Assembly (NCBI RefSeq): GCF_001083795.1
Contig: NZ_LAVK01000020.1
Coordinates: forward strand, 1 to 42,642
Length of the DNA stretch: 42,642 bases
Direction of reading: 5' to 3'
Origin: Streptomyces sp. SBT349
Lineage (GTDB): Bacteria; Actinomycetota; Actinomycetes; Streptomycetales; Streptomycetaceae
The position numbers and the translations under genes were made by a program. The stretch's first letter is position 1. Each line of letters begins with the position of its first letter. The notes beneath the pieces are model-generated. The model had not been told where the DNA came from and made no database searches. It was given only the letters and a program-made list of their open reading frames with translations. Of the stretch, positions 1 through 11,467 are shown in pieces.

Positions 1-24
1 GTCACCAAGAGCGAGGAGACCGCC

Positions 25-2655
25 GTGTCGTCCGTTGCCCCGTCCTCCCCCACCTCCCTCCAGGTCGCCGCGCCGGTCGCCGAGCACCACCGTGAACCCC
101 TCGGCATCGGCGAGCCGCGGCCCCGGCTGTCGTGGACGGTCCGCGCCGCGCGGCCCGGCTGGCGGCAGGCGGCCTACGCCGTCGAACTGCGCGACCCGGC
201 CGGGGCGGCGTGGCGCTCCGGCCGCCTCCCCGGCCCCGACTCCGTGCTGGTGCCCTGGCCCGCCGGCGCGCCCGCGCTCGCCTCCCGGGAACGGCGCGAG
301 GTGCGGGTCCGGGTCTGGGGCGAGGACGGCTCCGCCTCGGACTGGAGCCCGGCGCTGACCGTGGAGGCCGGGCTGCTGACCCCGGGGGACGTCACGGCCG
401 CCATGGTCGCGCCCGCCGTCCCGGCCGCCGCGCGGGAGCCGGACCGCCCGGTGCTGCTGCGGGGCGAGTTCACGCTGCCCGCCGCGCCGGTCACCGCCCG
501 GCTGTACGCGACGGCGCACGGCGTCCACGAGCTGGAGCTCAACGGGGTCCGCGTGGGCGACCAGGCGCTGGCCCCGGGCTGGACCAGCTATCACCACCGG
601 CTGCGGTACGCCACGTTCGACGTCACCGGTCTGCTGCGCCCCGGCCCCAACGCGCTCGGCGCCTGGCTCGCCGACGGCTGGTACCGGGGCCGCGTCGGGT
701 TCCAGGGCGGGGTGCGCGCCTTCTACGGCGACGAACTCGCGCTGCTCGCCCAGCTGGAAGCCGACTGCGCGGACGGGACCGAGGTGCGCTTCGGCACCGG
801 CGAACGGGACTGGGTCTGCCGTTACGGCCCGCTGCTGGCCGCGAGCCTGTACGACGGCGAGCGCCACGACGCCCGGCTGATGCCGGAGGGCTTCTCCCGG
901 CCGGGGTTCGACGCCGCCGCCTGGCATCCGGTCCGCGCCGTCGCGCGCGACAGGGCCACGCTCGTCGCCCCCACCGGGCCGCCCGTGCGCCGCACCGAGG
1001 AACGCCCGCCCGCCCGCGTCCTCACCTCGCCCTCCGGCCGCACGATCCTCGACTTCGGCCAGAACCTCGTCGGCCGCCTGCGGATCCGGCCCGAAGGCCC
1101 CGCCGGCGCCACCGTCACCCTGCGCCACGCCGAGGTGCTCCAGGACGGGGAGCTGTGCACCCGGCCGCTGCGGGACGCCGAGGCCACCGACCACTACACC
1201 CTGCGCGGCGGCGGACCCGAGGAGTGGGAGCCGCGGTTCACCTTCCACGGCTTCCGCTACGCGGAGGTCACCGGCTGGCCCGGCGCGCTCGGCCCCGGCG
1301 ACGTCACCGCGCGGGTCCTGCACACCGACCTGCGCCGCACCGGCTGGTTCGACTGCTCCGAGCCGCTGCTCAACCGGCTGCACGAGAACGTCGTGTGGAG
1401 CATGCGCGGCAACTTCCTCGACGTCCCGACCGACTGCCCGCAGCGCGACGAGCGGCTGGGCTGGACCGGCGACCTCCAGGTCTTCGCGCCCACGGCCTGC
1501 TTCCTCTACGACTGCGCCGGCATGCTGACCTCCTGGCTGGCGGACCTGGCCGCCGAGCAGTACGAGGACGGCACCGTGCCGTTCTTCGTGCCCACCCTGG
1601 ACGCCGAGGCGTGGCGGCCGGACTGGTCGCCGTCCTGGCCCGCGGCCGTGTGGGGCGACGCGGCCGTGCTCACCCCCTGGACGCTGTACGAGCGGTACGG
1701 CGACGCCGGGGTGCTGCGCGCGCAGTACGCCAGCGCCCGGGCGTGGGTGGAGCTGGTCGCCTCCCGGCTCGACGGGGACGGGCTGTGGCGGCACGACCGG
1801 CAGCTCGGGGACTGGCTGGACCCGGCCGCGCCCCCGGACGACCCCGGCCGCGCCCTGACCGACCCGGACCTGGTGGCCTCCGCCTACGCCGCCGCCTCGG
1901 CGGGGCGGCTGGCGGACATCGCCCGGGTGCTGGGCGAGGAGGAGGACGCGCGCCGGTACGCGGCGATGGCGGCGGCGCTCCGCGCCGCGTTCACCGCCGC
2001 CTATCTGACCCCGGCGGGCCGCCTGGCCTCCGACACGCAGACCGCCTACGCGCTGGCGCTGCGCTTCGGCCTGCTGCCGGCCTCCTCGCGGCGCGCGGCG
2101 GCGGCCCGGCTGGCGCGGCTGGTCGCCGGCGCGGACCACCGCATCGGCACCGGCTTCGCCGGCACACCCGTGGTGTGCGACGCCCTCGCAGACGGCGGCG
2201 AGGTGGCCACGGCGTACCGGCTGCTGCTCCAGCGAGCGTGCCCCTCCTGGCTCTACCCGGTGACCCGGGGCGCGACCACGATCTGGGAGCGCTGGGACAG
2301 CCTGCTGCCCGACGGCACGGTCAACCCCGGCGAGATGACGTCGTTCAACCACTACGCGCTCGGCGCCGTCGCCGACTGGCTGCACCGCACCGTCGCGGGG
2401 CTGGCCCCCGCCGCGCCCGGCTACCGGCGGCTGCGCGTCGCGCCGCGCCCCGGCGGCGGGCTCACGCACGCGCGGGCCCGGCACCTCACCCCCTACGGGC
2501 CGGCGGAGGCCGGGTGGCGCGTCGAAGCCGGGCGGCTGGAGGTGGAGGCGGTGGTGCCGCCGGGCGCGACGGCGGTGATCGACCTGCCCGGCTCGACCCC
2601 GGTCGAGGTGGCCGCCGGCACCCACCGCGTCGGCACCCCCTGGCCGCTCGGCTAG
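25..2655 (+). CDS. GH78 alpha-L-rhamnosidase, cytoplasmic
   Basis: An 876-residue protein expected to release terminal alpha-L-rhamnose from plant oligosaccharides by an inverting mechanism. It has the usual GH78 order: an N-terminal fibronectin-like domain (about 10-120), the rhamnosidase N domain with a sugar-binding jelly roll (about 140-310), the concanavalin-like domain, the (alpha/alpha)6 catalytic barrel (about 440-780) and a C-terminal beta-sandwich. The family acid region DCPQRDERLGWTGD lies around residue 470, and the base region is the TIWERWD stretch near 755. The GTG start follows GAGGAG at 13-18. There is no signal peptide, so it should act on imported oligosaccharides. The gene converges on the GH2 gene with a 24-base gap. 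Family assignment is firm; the exact linkage is unknown. Confidence 0.93.
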   Translation: MSSVAPSSPTSLQVAAPVAEHHREPLGIGEPRPRLSWTVRAARPGWRQAAYAVELRDPAGAAWRSGRLPGPDSVLVPWPAGAPALASRERREVRVRVWGEDGSASDWSPALTVEAGLLTPGDVTAAMVAPAVPAAAREPDRPVLLRGEFTLPAAPVTARLYATAHGVHELELNGVRVGDQALAPGWTSYHHRLRYATFDVTGLLRPGPNALGAWLADGWYRGRVGFQGGVRAFYGDELALLAQLEADCADGTEVRFGTGERDWVCRYGPLLAASLYDGERHDARLMPEGFSRPGFDAAAWHPVRAVARDRATLVAPTGPPVRRTEERPPARVLTSPSGRTILDFGQNLVGRLRIRPEGPAGATVTLRHAEVLQDGELCTRPLRDAEATDHYTLRGGGPEEWEPRFTFHGFRYAEVTGWPGALGPGDVTARVLHTDLRRTGWFDCSEPLLNRLHENVVWSMRGNFLDVPTDCPQRDERLGWTGDLQVFAPTACFLYDCAGMLTSWLADLAAEQYEDGTVPFFVPTLDAEAWRPDWSPSWPAAVWGDAAVLTPWTLYERYGDAGVLRAQYASARAWVELVASRLDGDGLWRHDRQLGDWLDPAAPPDDPGRALTDPDLVASAYAAASAGRLADIARVLGEEEDARRYAAMAAALRAAFTAAYLTPAGRLASDTQTAYALALRFGLLPASSRRAAAARLARLVAGADHRIGTGFAGTPVVCDALADGGEVATAYRLLLQRACPSWLYPVTRGATTIWERWDSLLPDGTVNPGEMTSFNHYALGAVADWLHRTVAGLAPAAPGYRRLRVAPRPGGGLTHARARHLTPYGPAEAGWRVEAGRLEVEAVVPPGATAVIDLPGSTPVEVAAGTHRVGTPWPLG

Positions 2656-2679
2656 GGGCGGCAGGGAGGTCAGGAGAGG

Positions 2680-5683
<3,004 letters not shown>

Positions 5684-6118
5684 CACGGCGCGTTCGCGCT
5701 CGCGCTGCGGGTGCCGGAGCGGGTGAGCGGGCCGGTGACGCTCACCGTGAACGGCCGGCGGCACGAGGTGCCGGACGGCGCCCGTTCCGCCACCGTGCGC
5801 CGGACGTGGCACGAGGACACCGTGCGCCTGGAACTGCCCCGCGCGCTGCGGGCGATACCCCTGCCCGACCGGCCGGAGGCGGTGGCGTTCCGCTACGGAC
5901 CCGAGGTCCTGGCCGGGCTGTGCGACGAGGGGCGCCGCCTGGTCGGGGACCCGGCCCGTCCGGAGACGCTGCTGGCCCCCGACGAGGAGCGCGACCCGTT
6001 CGCCTGGCGGGGCTCCTGGCGCGCCCGCGGCCAGGACCGGGGGCTGCGCTTCGTGCCGCTCCACGAGGTGGAGGAGGAGAGCTACGCGGTCTACTTCCCG
6101 GTCACGCCCCGGCGGTGA
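5684..6118 (+). pseudogene. 3' remnant of a GH127 (DUF1680) gene
   Basis: The frame encodes only the C-terminal sandwich of a GH127/DUF1680 protein. Homology starts at about 5684 with FALALRVPERV, continues through LTVNGRRHEV and the FRYGPEVLAGL motif, and ends with ESYAVYFPV, which matches the family's usual C-terminus. An in-frame TGA lies just upstream (5657-5659) and no ribosome binding site precedes the GTG at 5711. The (alpha/alpha)6 catalytic domain with its Glu-x-Cys and Cys-Cys zinc site is absent; full-length members are about 570-650 residues. The 3' end overlaps the convergent GH78 gene by 17 bases. I read it as a decayed third GH127-type gene. A short functional protein starting at 5711 is possible but unlikely. 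Confidence 0.75.
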
Positions 6119-8765
6119 ACCGCGCGTCGCCCGGCCCGGCCTCGTAGACGGCGCGGGCGCCCTCGACCCCGAGCGCCCGCGCGCCCGGCGGCGCCGGGTC
6201 CGGGGCGGCGCCGCCGGGCAGCGGCACCTCGACGCGGGCGGGCGCCCCCGGGGGAACGGTGACGTCGAGGAGGAGGCCGCCGCCCGGCGGGCGCCGCCAG
6301 GCGCTCCGGACCCGGCCGCGGGGGGTGTCGTACCAGGCGTCGACATGGGTGAGGTCTCCTACCGGGGTGGGCCGGATGACGATCCGGTCGAAGGCGACCG
6401 AGTCGTCGGCCTGGCGGATGCCGGCGAGCGAGGCGGTGAGCCACTCCTGGATCGCGCCGAGCATGAAGTGGTTCTGCGAGGAGCCGCGGGTGGGCCCGTC
6501 CCAGCGTTCGGTGAGCGCGGTCGCGCCGTGCGCGATCTGGTAGCCGTAGCTGGGGTTGTCGGTGCGGGTGACGAGGTCGTGGACGACGTCGTCACGGCCG
6601 TGGGCGGAGAGCGCCCGCAGCAGCGAGGGCAGGGCGATCTCGCCGACCGTGACGTGGTCGCCCTCGGCCCTGATGGCGGCGACGAGGTGGCCGAGCACGG
6701 CCGCGCGCTCGGCCGCCGGCACGACGCCCATGTCCAGGGCGAGGGCGTCGGCGGCCTGGCTGCCGGTGGCGTAGGTGTGCTCCCCCGGGTCGAAGAAGGC
6801 CCGGTGGAAGGCGTGGCCGACGCGGTCGGCGAGCGCCGCGTACTGACGGGCCTCGCCCTCCCGGCCCAGGACCGCGGCGATCCGGCCGATCGTCGTGGCG
6901 AGGCGGTGGTAGGCGTAGGTCGCGGTGACGGCCTTCGGCGTGGAGGTGTCGAAGGCCATCCAGTCGCCGAGGCCGTGGGAGAGCAGCTCGCCCTCGGCCC
7001 GGGTGGCCAGGTGGTCCAGATAGCGCCGCATGTGCGGGTAGTGGGCGCGCAGTGTGGCGGTGTCGCCGTACCTGCGGTGGAGGAGCCAGGGCGCCAGGAC
7101 GATCGCGCCGCCCCAGTTCGGGTCGTCGCGGAACTTGTCCGCGAAGACGGTGTACTCGGGCGCGATGCCCGGCACGAGTCCGGAGTCGGTCTGCGCGTCC
7201 GCCATGTCGCGCACCAGCTTGCGGTAGTACGCGGCGACGTCGTAGTTGTCGGCGACGGCCGGGAAGACGAGGTGGGTCTCCTCCAGCCAGCCGAGCTTCT
7301 CCCGGTGCGGGCAGTCGGTGAGGACGCTGTACATGTTGGACTGCACGGCGCGGTCGACGAGCCGGTGGATGCCGTTGACGAGCTCGTCGGAGCAACGGAA
7401 GCCGCCCGCGGGCGGGTTGGCGGCGCGCAGCACGTGGGCGCGGACGGTGCCGGTGGTGGCGGGCCGGGGAAGTCCCTCGACCTGGACGTAGCGGAAGCCG
7501 TGGTAGACGGTGACCGGGTGCCAGACCTCCGGGGTCTGCGGGTCGCCGCCGCGCAGCGTGTAGGTGTCGTAGCAGGGGCGGCCGGTGAAGCGCTGGTTGA
7601 CGGTGCCGTCCTCGTTCAGCAGCTCGGCGGGGCGCAGGGTCACGGTGGTGCCGGCGGGCCCGGCGACGCGCAGCTCCGGGCGGCCGGCGACGTTGACGCC
7701 GAAGTCGACGACGTGGACGCCGGGCCGCGGCTCGGTCACGGAGACGGCGGTCAGCTCCTCCACGACCTCGACCGGCGGGTGGGCGCGGGCGGTGAGCGTG
7801 ACGTCCGGGGCGGGCACGACCACCGCGGGGCGCCAGCCCGCCCGGACGGCGGCGCGGTCGGCCCCGTGGGCCCCGTCGGCGCTCGGCACGTCCCAGCCGG
7901 GCCGCTCGCGGCGGGCGTCGTACTCCTCGCCGCCGAACCAGTCGGAGAGGGTGACGGGGCCGGCCGCCGTGCGCCAGCTCTCGTCGGTGACGAGGGTGGT
8001 GAAGGAGCCGTCGTCGGCCTCCACGCGCAGCACCGCGAGGAGCCTCGGCAGGCCGTAGCTGACGTGCAGCTTCTGGTAGCGGCCCGGCACGTCGGGAACG
8101 TGGGCGATGCCGCCGGCCAGCTGGAAGCCGACGGTGTTGGCGCCCGCCCGCAGCGCGCCGGTGACGTCGTAGGTGGCGTACAGCAGCCGCTTGTCGTAGG
8201 CGGTGTAGCCGGGTTCGAGCTCGGCGGCGGCGACGCGGCGCCCGTTGACGGTGGGGTGGTAGACGCCCAGGGCGGTGGCGTACAGGCGGGCGCTGCGGAT
8301 GGGCGGCTTCAGGTGGAAGTCGCGGGCCAGCAGGGGCATCGCGCGGTCCGGGTCGTGTTCCGCGGTGGCGGGCGGGGCCCACTCGGGGGCGGTCACCCAG
8401 CGCGCGCCGCCCCAGTCGGCGGGCCGGAGCAGCCCCGTCTCCCACACGGCCGTCCGGCTCCAGGCGGACGCCACGTCGTTCTCGTCCCACACCCGGACCC
8501 GCCAGCAGGCCCGCCGGCCGGAGCCGAGCCGCCGGCCGGCGTAGGGCACCGCGACCCCGCGTTCGCCCGCCACCCGGCCGCTGTCCCACAGGTCGTGCTC
8601 GCCGCCGGCGAGTCGGCCGGGGGTGGACGCCACCTGGATCCGGTAGGCGCGCTGCCGTCCGGCGGCGAGCCGCCAGGAGAGGTCGGGGCGTTCGGCGTCG
8701 ATGCCGAGGGGGTCGGTGAGGTACCCGGTCCTGAGGTGGGTCGGCGCGGCGGGGGCCTCTGCCAT
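6102..8765 (-). CDS. GH78 alpha-L-rhamnosidase, cytoplasmic, second copy
   Basis: An 887-residue GH78 enzyme, full length and without a signal peptide. It carries the N-terminal fibronectin-like domain starting near THLRTGYLTDPLGID, the rhamnosidase N and concanavalin-like domains, the (alpha/alpha)6 barrel and a C-terminal sandwich. Its acid region reads DCPHREKLGWLEE and its base region ALTERWD. These differ from DCPQRDERLGWTGD and TIWERWD in the other GH78, so the two belong to different subgroups and probably prefer different linkages. The ATG at 8765 has GGAGA 8 bases upstream. It lies 24 bases after the DeoR gene on the same strand, so the two are probably co-transcribed and the enzyme should respond to that regulator. 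Confidence 0.92.
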   Translation of the reverse strand: MAEAPAAPTHLRTGYLTDPLGIDAERPDLSWRLAAGRQRAYRIQVASTPGRLAGGEHDLWDSGRVAGERGVAVPYAGRRLGSGRRACWRVRVWDENDVASAWSRTAVWETGLLRPADWGGARWVTAPEWAPPATAEHDPDRAMPLLARDFHLKPPIRSARLYATALGVYHPTVNGRRVAAAELEPGYTAYDKRLLYATYDVTGALRAGANTVGFQLAGGIAHVPDVPGRYQKLHVSYGLPRLLAVLRVEADDGSFTTLVTDESWRTAAGPVTLSDWFGGEEYDARRERPGWDVPSADGAHGADRAAVRAGWRPAVVVPAPDVTLTARAHPPVEVVEELTAVSVTEPRPGVHVVDFGVNVAGRPELRVAGPAGTTVTLRPAELLNEDGTVNQRFTGRPCYDTYTLRGGDPQTPEVWHPVTVYHGFRYVQVEGLPRPATTGTVRAHVLRAANPPAGGFRCSDELVNGIHRLVDRAVQSNMYSVLTDCPHREKLGWLEETHLVFPAVADNYDVAAYYRKLVRDMADAQTDSGLVPGIAPEYTVFADKFRDDPNWGGAIVLAPWLLHRRYGDTATLRAHYPHMRRYLDHLATRAEGELLSHGLGDWMAFDTSTPKAVTATYAYHRLATTIGRIAAVLGREGEARQYAALADRVGHAFHRAFFDPGEHTYATGSQAADALALDMGVVPAAERAAVLGHLVAAIRAEGDHVTVGEIALPSLLRALSAHGRDDVVHDLVTRTDNPSYGYQIAHGATALTERWDGPTRGSSQNHFMLGAIQEWLTASLAGIRQADDSVAFDRIVIRPTPVGDLTHVDAWYDTPRGRVRSAWRRPPGGGLLLDVTVPPGAPARVEVPLPGGAAPDPAPPGARALGVEGARAVYEAGPGDARFTAGA

Positions 8766-8789
8766 GTCAGGTCTCCTGTCTGCCCGTTG

Positions 8790-9548
8790 TCAGGCGATCA
8801 CCAGCTCGACTCCGCTCTCGCGGCACAGCCGGGGGTAGGGCGGCGGGGGCTCGACGTCCGTGACGAGCACGTCCACCTGGTCGAGGCGGGCGACGGAGAT
8901 CGTCTCGGTGCGGCCGAACTTGGTGTGGTCCATGACGACGATCACCGTCTCGGCGATCTCCAGCATCGCGCGGCGCACCTCGGCCTCCTCCAGGTCGAAG
9001 AAGGTCAGGCCGCGCTCCGGGGTGAGTCCGCCGCAGCCCAGGACGAGCTTGTTCACGTGCAGCTTGCGGATGGTCTCCGTGGCGAGCGCGCCGACCAGGC
9101 ACATCTCCGGGGCGATCACCCCGCCGGCGAGCAGCACCTTGGCCGAGGTGCCGGGCGCCTTGCGGAACTCCCCGGCCACGTGGATGGAGTTGGTGACGAC
9201 CACCAGGTCCCGGGTGCCGCGCAGCGCGCGGGCCACGCTGTGCGCCGTGGTGCCGGTGTCGATCGCGACGCTGTCGCCGTCCTGGATCAGCCCGGCGGCG
9301 CGGGTGGCGATGCGGAGCTTCTCCGCCGCGCGGGCGACCGCGCGGGTCTCGAACGGCGAGCGCTCCCGGCGCACGGCGCCGCCGTGCACCCGGCGCAGCA
9401 CGCCGTCCTGTTGCAGCTGCCCGAGGTCGCGGCGGACGGTCATCGCCGAGACGCCGAGGCACCGGGTGAGCTCGGCGACCTCCAGGCGTTCCCGCTCGTC
9501 CAGCATCCGCAGGATGACGTCCCTGCGCGTCCGTCCGCTCTCTCCCAT
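8790..9548 (-). CDS. DeoR-family transcriptional repressor
   Basis: A 252-residue regulator. Residues 5-57 form the DeoR winged helix-turn-helix (VSAMTVRRDLGQLQQDG). Residues 75-233 form the sugar-phosphate sensor domain, with the family motifs IDTGTTA, VTNSI, LAGG and VMDHTKFGR. DeoR members usually repress catabolic genes and are released by a phosphorylated sugar. The gene sits directly upstream of a GH78 rhamnosidase and is divergent from the GH127-like/GH28 operon. The shared intergenic DNA carries two perfect TGTTC-N4-GAACA palindromes, each at or just after a predicted start of transcription, so it probably controls both directions including itself. The effector is not deducible from sequence; an intermediate of rhamnose or galacturonate catabolism would fit. 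Confidence 0.9.
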   Translation of the reverse strand: MGESGRTRRDVILRMLDERERLEVAELTRCLGVSAMTVRRDLGQLQQDGVLRRVHGGAVRRERSPFETRAVARAAEKLRIATRAAGLIQDGDSVAIDTGTTAHSVARALRGTRDLVVVTNSIHVAGEFRKAPGTSAKVLLAGGVIAPEMCLVGALATETIRKLHVNKLVLGCGGLTPERGLTFFDLEEAEVRRAMLEIAETVIVVMDHTKFGRTETISVARLDQVDVLVTDVEPPPPYPRLCRESGVELVIA

Positions 9549-9575
9549 GCCCCTCCGCCTCGTCTCGACCCGGAT

Positions 9576-9589
9576 TGTTCGAGTGAACA
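9576..9589. promoter_or_regulatory. DeoR operator O1, TGTTC-N4-GAACA
   Basis: A perfect inverted repeat, TGTTC GAGT GAACA. It covers the expected transcription start of the minus-strand promoter (-10 at 9591-9596), where a bound repressor would block the DeoR-GH78 operon. The same arms recur at 9710-9723. Confidence 0.75.
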
Positions 9590-9590
9590 G

Positions 9591-9619
9591 AAGCTAGAGC
9601 GGTACCCGGTCCGCGTCAA
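9591..9619 (-). promoter_or_regulatory. Promoter of the DeoR-GH78 operon
   Basis: Read on the minus strand: -35 TTGACG (9619-9614), 17 bases, -10 TAGCTT (9596-9591). This is a good match to the principal actinomycete sigma factor. The expected start falls inside operator O1, which suggests autoregulation. Confidence 0.7.
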
Positions 9620-9668
9620 CCGCGCCGATCGCTCGCGAGATGAATATCCATCCAGCTGTCCGGCCTTG

Positions 9669-9697
9669 TTGACGGCGGCGACGGCCGCTCCTAGCCT
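9669..9697 (+). promoter_or_regulatory. Promoter of the GH127-like/GH28/acetyltransferase operon
   Basis: -35 TTGACG (9669-9674), 17 bases, -10 TAGCCT (9692-9697). It mirrors the opposing DeoR promoter in -35 hexamer and spacing. Transcription should begin near 9704, just before operator O2. Confidence 0.7.
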
Positions 9698-9709
9698 GTC
9701 CCGCATTCG

Positions 9710-9723
9710 TGTTCGTTCGAACA
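9710..9723. promoter_or_regulatory. DeoR operator O2, TGTTC-N4-GAACA
   Basis: A perfect inverted repeat, TGTTC GTTC GAACA, lying between the predicted transcription start and the GH127-like start codon at 9746. It has the same arms and spacing as O1, which lies 134 bases away. Confidence 0.75.
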
Positions 9724-9745
9724 TTGAGAACGGTGTGAGGGATCC

Positions 9746-11467
9746 ATGCCCGACATCCCGGCGACGTTGCTGCTGGAGGAACGCGCCGAGCAGGCGATGA
9801 ACGCGGTCACCGGACTCGCCGACCCCGAGCTCGGCCACGTCCCCTTCTTCAGCGCCGACCTCCTCGCCGAACCGGCCTCGCTCGTGCACGGCGACTACGA
9901 CTACGGCTCCAGCCACGGCCGCCTCACCGACGCCTGCGTCCTCGCCCGGCAGATGACCGGCGCGTCCTGGTGGCGCGAGACCGAGGAGCGTTACAAGGCC
10001 ACCCTGCTGGACCTGCTGGCCGAGGACGGACTGAGCTACCGGCGCACCCACCCCCGTGGCCACTGGGCGGCGCACGCCAACCTCATCGACCAGCGCGCCA
10101 CCCTCCTCGCGCTCACCACCTGGTACACGGACAGCGGCGACGAGCGGGCGCGGCGCGCCGCCGACCGGCTCGTCGCCGCCCTGCGGCGGATCGCCGTCAA
10201 GGAGCGCGACGCGTGGTACTACCCGGCCTCGGAGTGGACCCCGCGCGGCTGGCCCTCGGACAACGCGGTCCACCTCCGCCTGGCGCCCGACCCGGCCACG
10301 TTCTGCGGCCGGCTCGTCATGCCGCTGCTGCGCCACCACCAGGCGACGGGCAGCGCCGACGCCCTGGAACTGTGCGGCTGGTTCACCCGGCTCATCACCG
10401 AGCGGAGCGGCGTCTTCCTGCCCGACGGCAGCTTCAACCCGGCGCTCGCCTACCGCAGCGGCCACTTCCACACCCGGCTCGGCACGCTGGACGGCATCGC
10501 GCGGTACGCGGTCCACACCGGCGACCACGCCCTGACCGCGTTCGTGAAGAACGCCTTCGACTGGGCGCTGACGCAGGCCACCGCCTTCGGCTGGACCCCG
10601 GGCGACCTGGCCGACCAGCGCCACGAGCACGAGACCTGCTCGCTCGTCGACCTGATCGGCATCGGCACCACCCTGGCCCGCGCCGGGCACACCGGGTACT
10701 GGACGGTGGTGGAGCGCTTCCTGCGCAACCACCTCGCCGCCTCCCAGCTCACCGACACCGACTGGGTCCGCTCGGCGCCCGACCGCTCGCTGGACACGCC
10801 GGGCTGGGAGACCCACCACCGCGTCGGGGAACGGGTACGGGGCGCCTTCGCCGGCTACGGCGCGCCCAACGACTACGTGTGCGACGTGGCCCTCGGCCGC
10901 GGTCACACCAGCGACGTCCAGGCGTGCTGCGTCGGCTCGGGGGTGCGCGGCCTGTTCACGGGCTGGAACGCGGTGCTCACCGGCGACGAACGGCTCCTGC
11001 GCGTCAACCTGTTGCTCAACCGCGGCAGCGGCCTCGTCGACGTGCTCAGCCATCTGCCCCACGAGGGCCGGGTGGACCTCGACGTGCGCGCCGACTGCCG
11101 CGAGCTGCGGCTGCGCGTGCCGCCCTGGGCCGGCTGGGCCCACCTCGCCGTCGCCCGCCGCCCGGCCGCCGGCCCGCCCACCACCGCCTCCGGCCGGGAG
11201 CCGGGCCTGTGGGCGCCGGACGGCTACCTCCGGCTCGAACGCCCCCGGGCGGGCGAGCGGATCACCGTCACGTTCCCTCTCGCGGAGTCCACCACCGACG
11301 AAACCGCGGCCGGGCGCGTCTTCCGCGCCCGGTGGCGCGGCGACGACGTCGTCGGCATAGAACCGGAAGGCAGGTCACGTCCGATGTACAGTCCCCGCAC
11401 CCTGGAGCCGAAGGCGCCACGGCGCGCCCACACGCTGCACGTCCCGGACCGGGAGTGGTCATGGTGA
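9746..11467 (+). CDS. GH127-like (alpha/alpha)6-barrel glycosidase
   Basis: A 573-residue cytoplasmic protein distantly related to GH127/DUF1680. In characterised GH127 beta-L-arabinofuranosidases a zinc ion is held by a Glu-x-Cys pair and a later Cys-Cys pair, one cysteine being the nucleophile. Here E296-T-C298 (HETCS) and C394-C395 (QACCVG) reproduce that arrangement, so the catalytic centre looks intact. The C-terminal 150 residues form the expected sandwich (LRLRVPPWAGW). The region after CC lacks the usual CCPP proline pair, so it lies outside the core family and the substrate may differ. Candidates are beta-L-arabinofuranose or aceric acid, a known GH127 substrate in RG-II. GAGG at 9737-9740 sets the ATG. 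It is the first gene of a four-gene operon. Confidence 0.72.
   Translation: MPDIPATLLLEERAEQAMNAVTGLADPELGHVPFFSADLLAEPASLVHGDYDYGSSHGRLTDACVLARQMTGASWWRETEERYKATLLDLLAEDGLSYRRTHPRGHWAAHANLIDQRATLLALTTWYTDSGDERARRAADRLVAALRRIAVKERDAWYYPASEWTPRGWPSDNAVHLRLAPDPATFCGRLVMPLLRHHQATGSADALELCGWFTRLITERSGVFLPDGSFNPALAYRSGHFHTRLGTLDGIARYAVHTGDHALTAFVKNAFDWALTQATAFGWTPGDLADQRHEHETCSLVDLIGIGTTLARAGHTGYWTVVERFLRNHLAASQLTDTDWVRSAPDRSLDTPGWETHHRVGERVRGAFAGYGAPNDYVCDVALGRGHTSDVQACCVGSGVRGLFTGWNAVLTGDERLLRVNLLLNRGSGLVDVLSHLPHEGRVDLDVRADCRELRLRVPPWAGWAHLAVARRPAAGPPTTASGREPGLWAPDGYLRLERPRAGERITVTFPLAESTTDETAAGRVFRARWRGDDVVGIEPEGRSRPMYSPRTLEPKAPRRAHTLHVPDREWSW

Noticed and set aside
5711-6118. A 135-residue independent gene
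   Set aside because: Homology to GH127 C-termini extends upstream of the apparent start and no ribosome binding site precedes it, so it is better called a truncated remnant.
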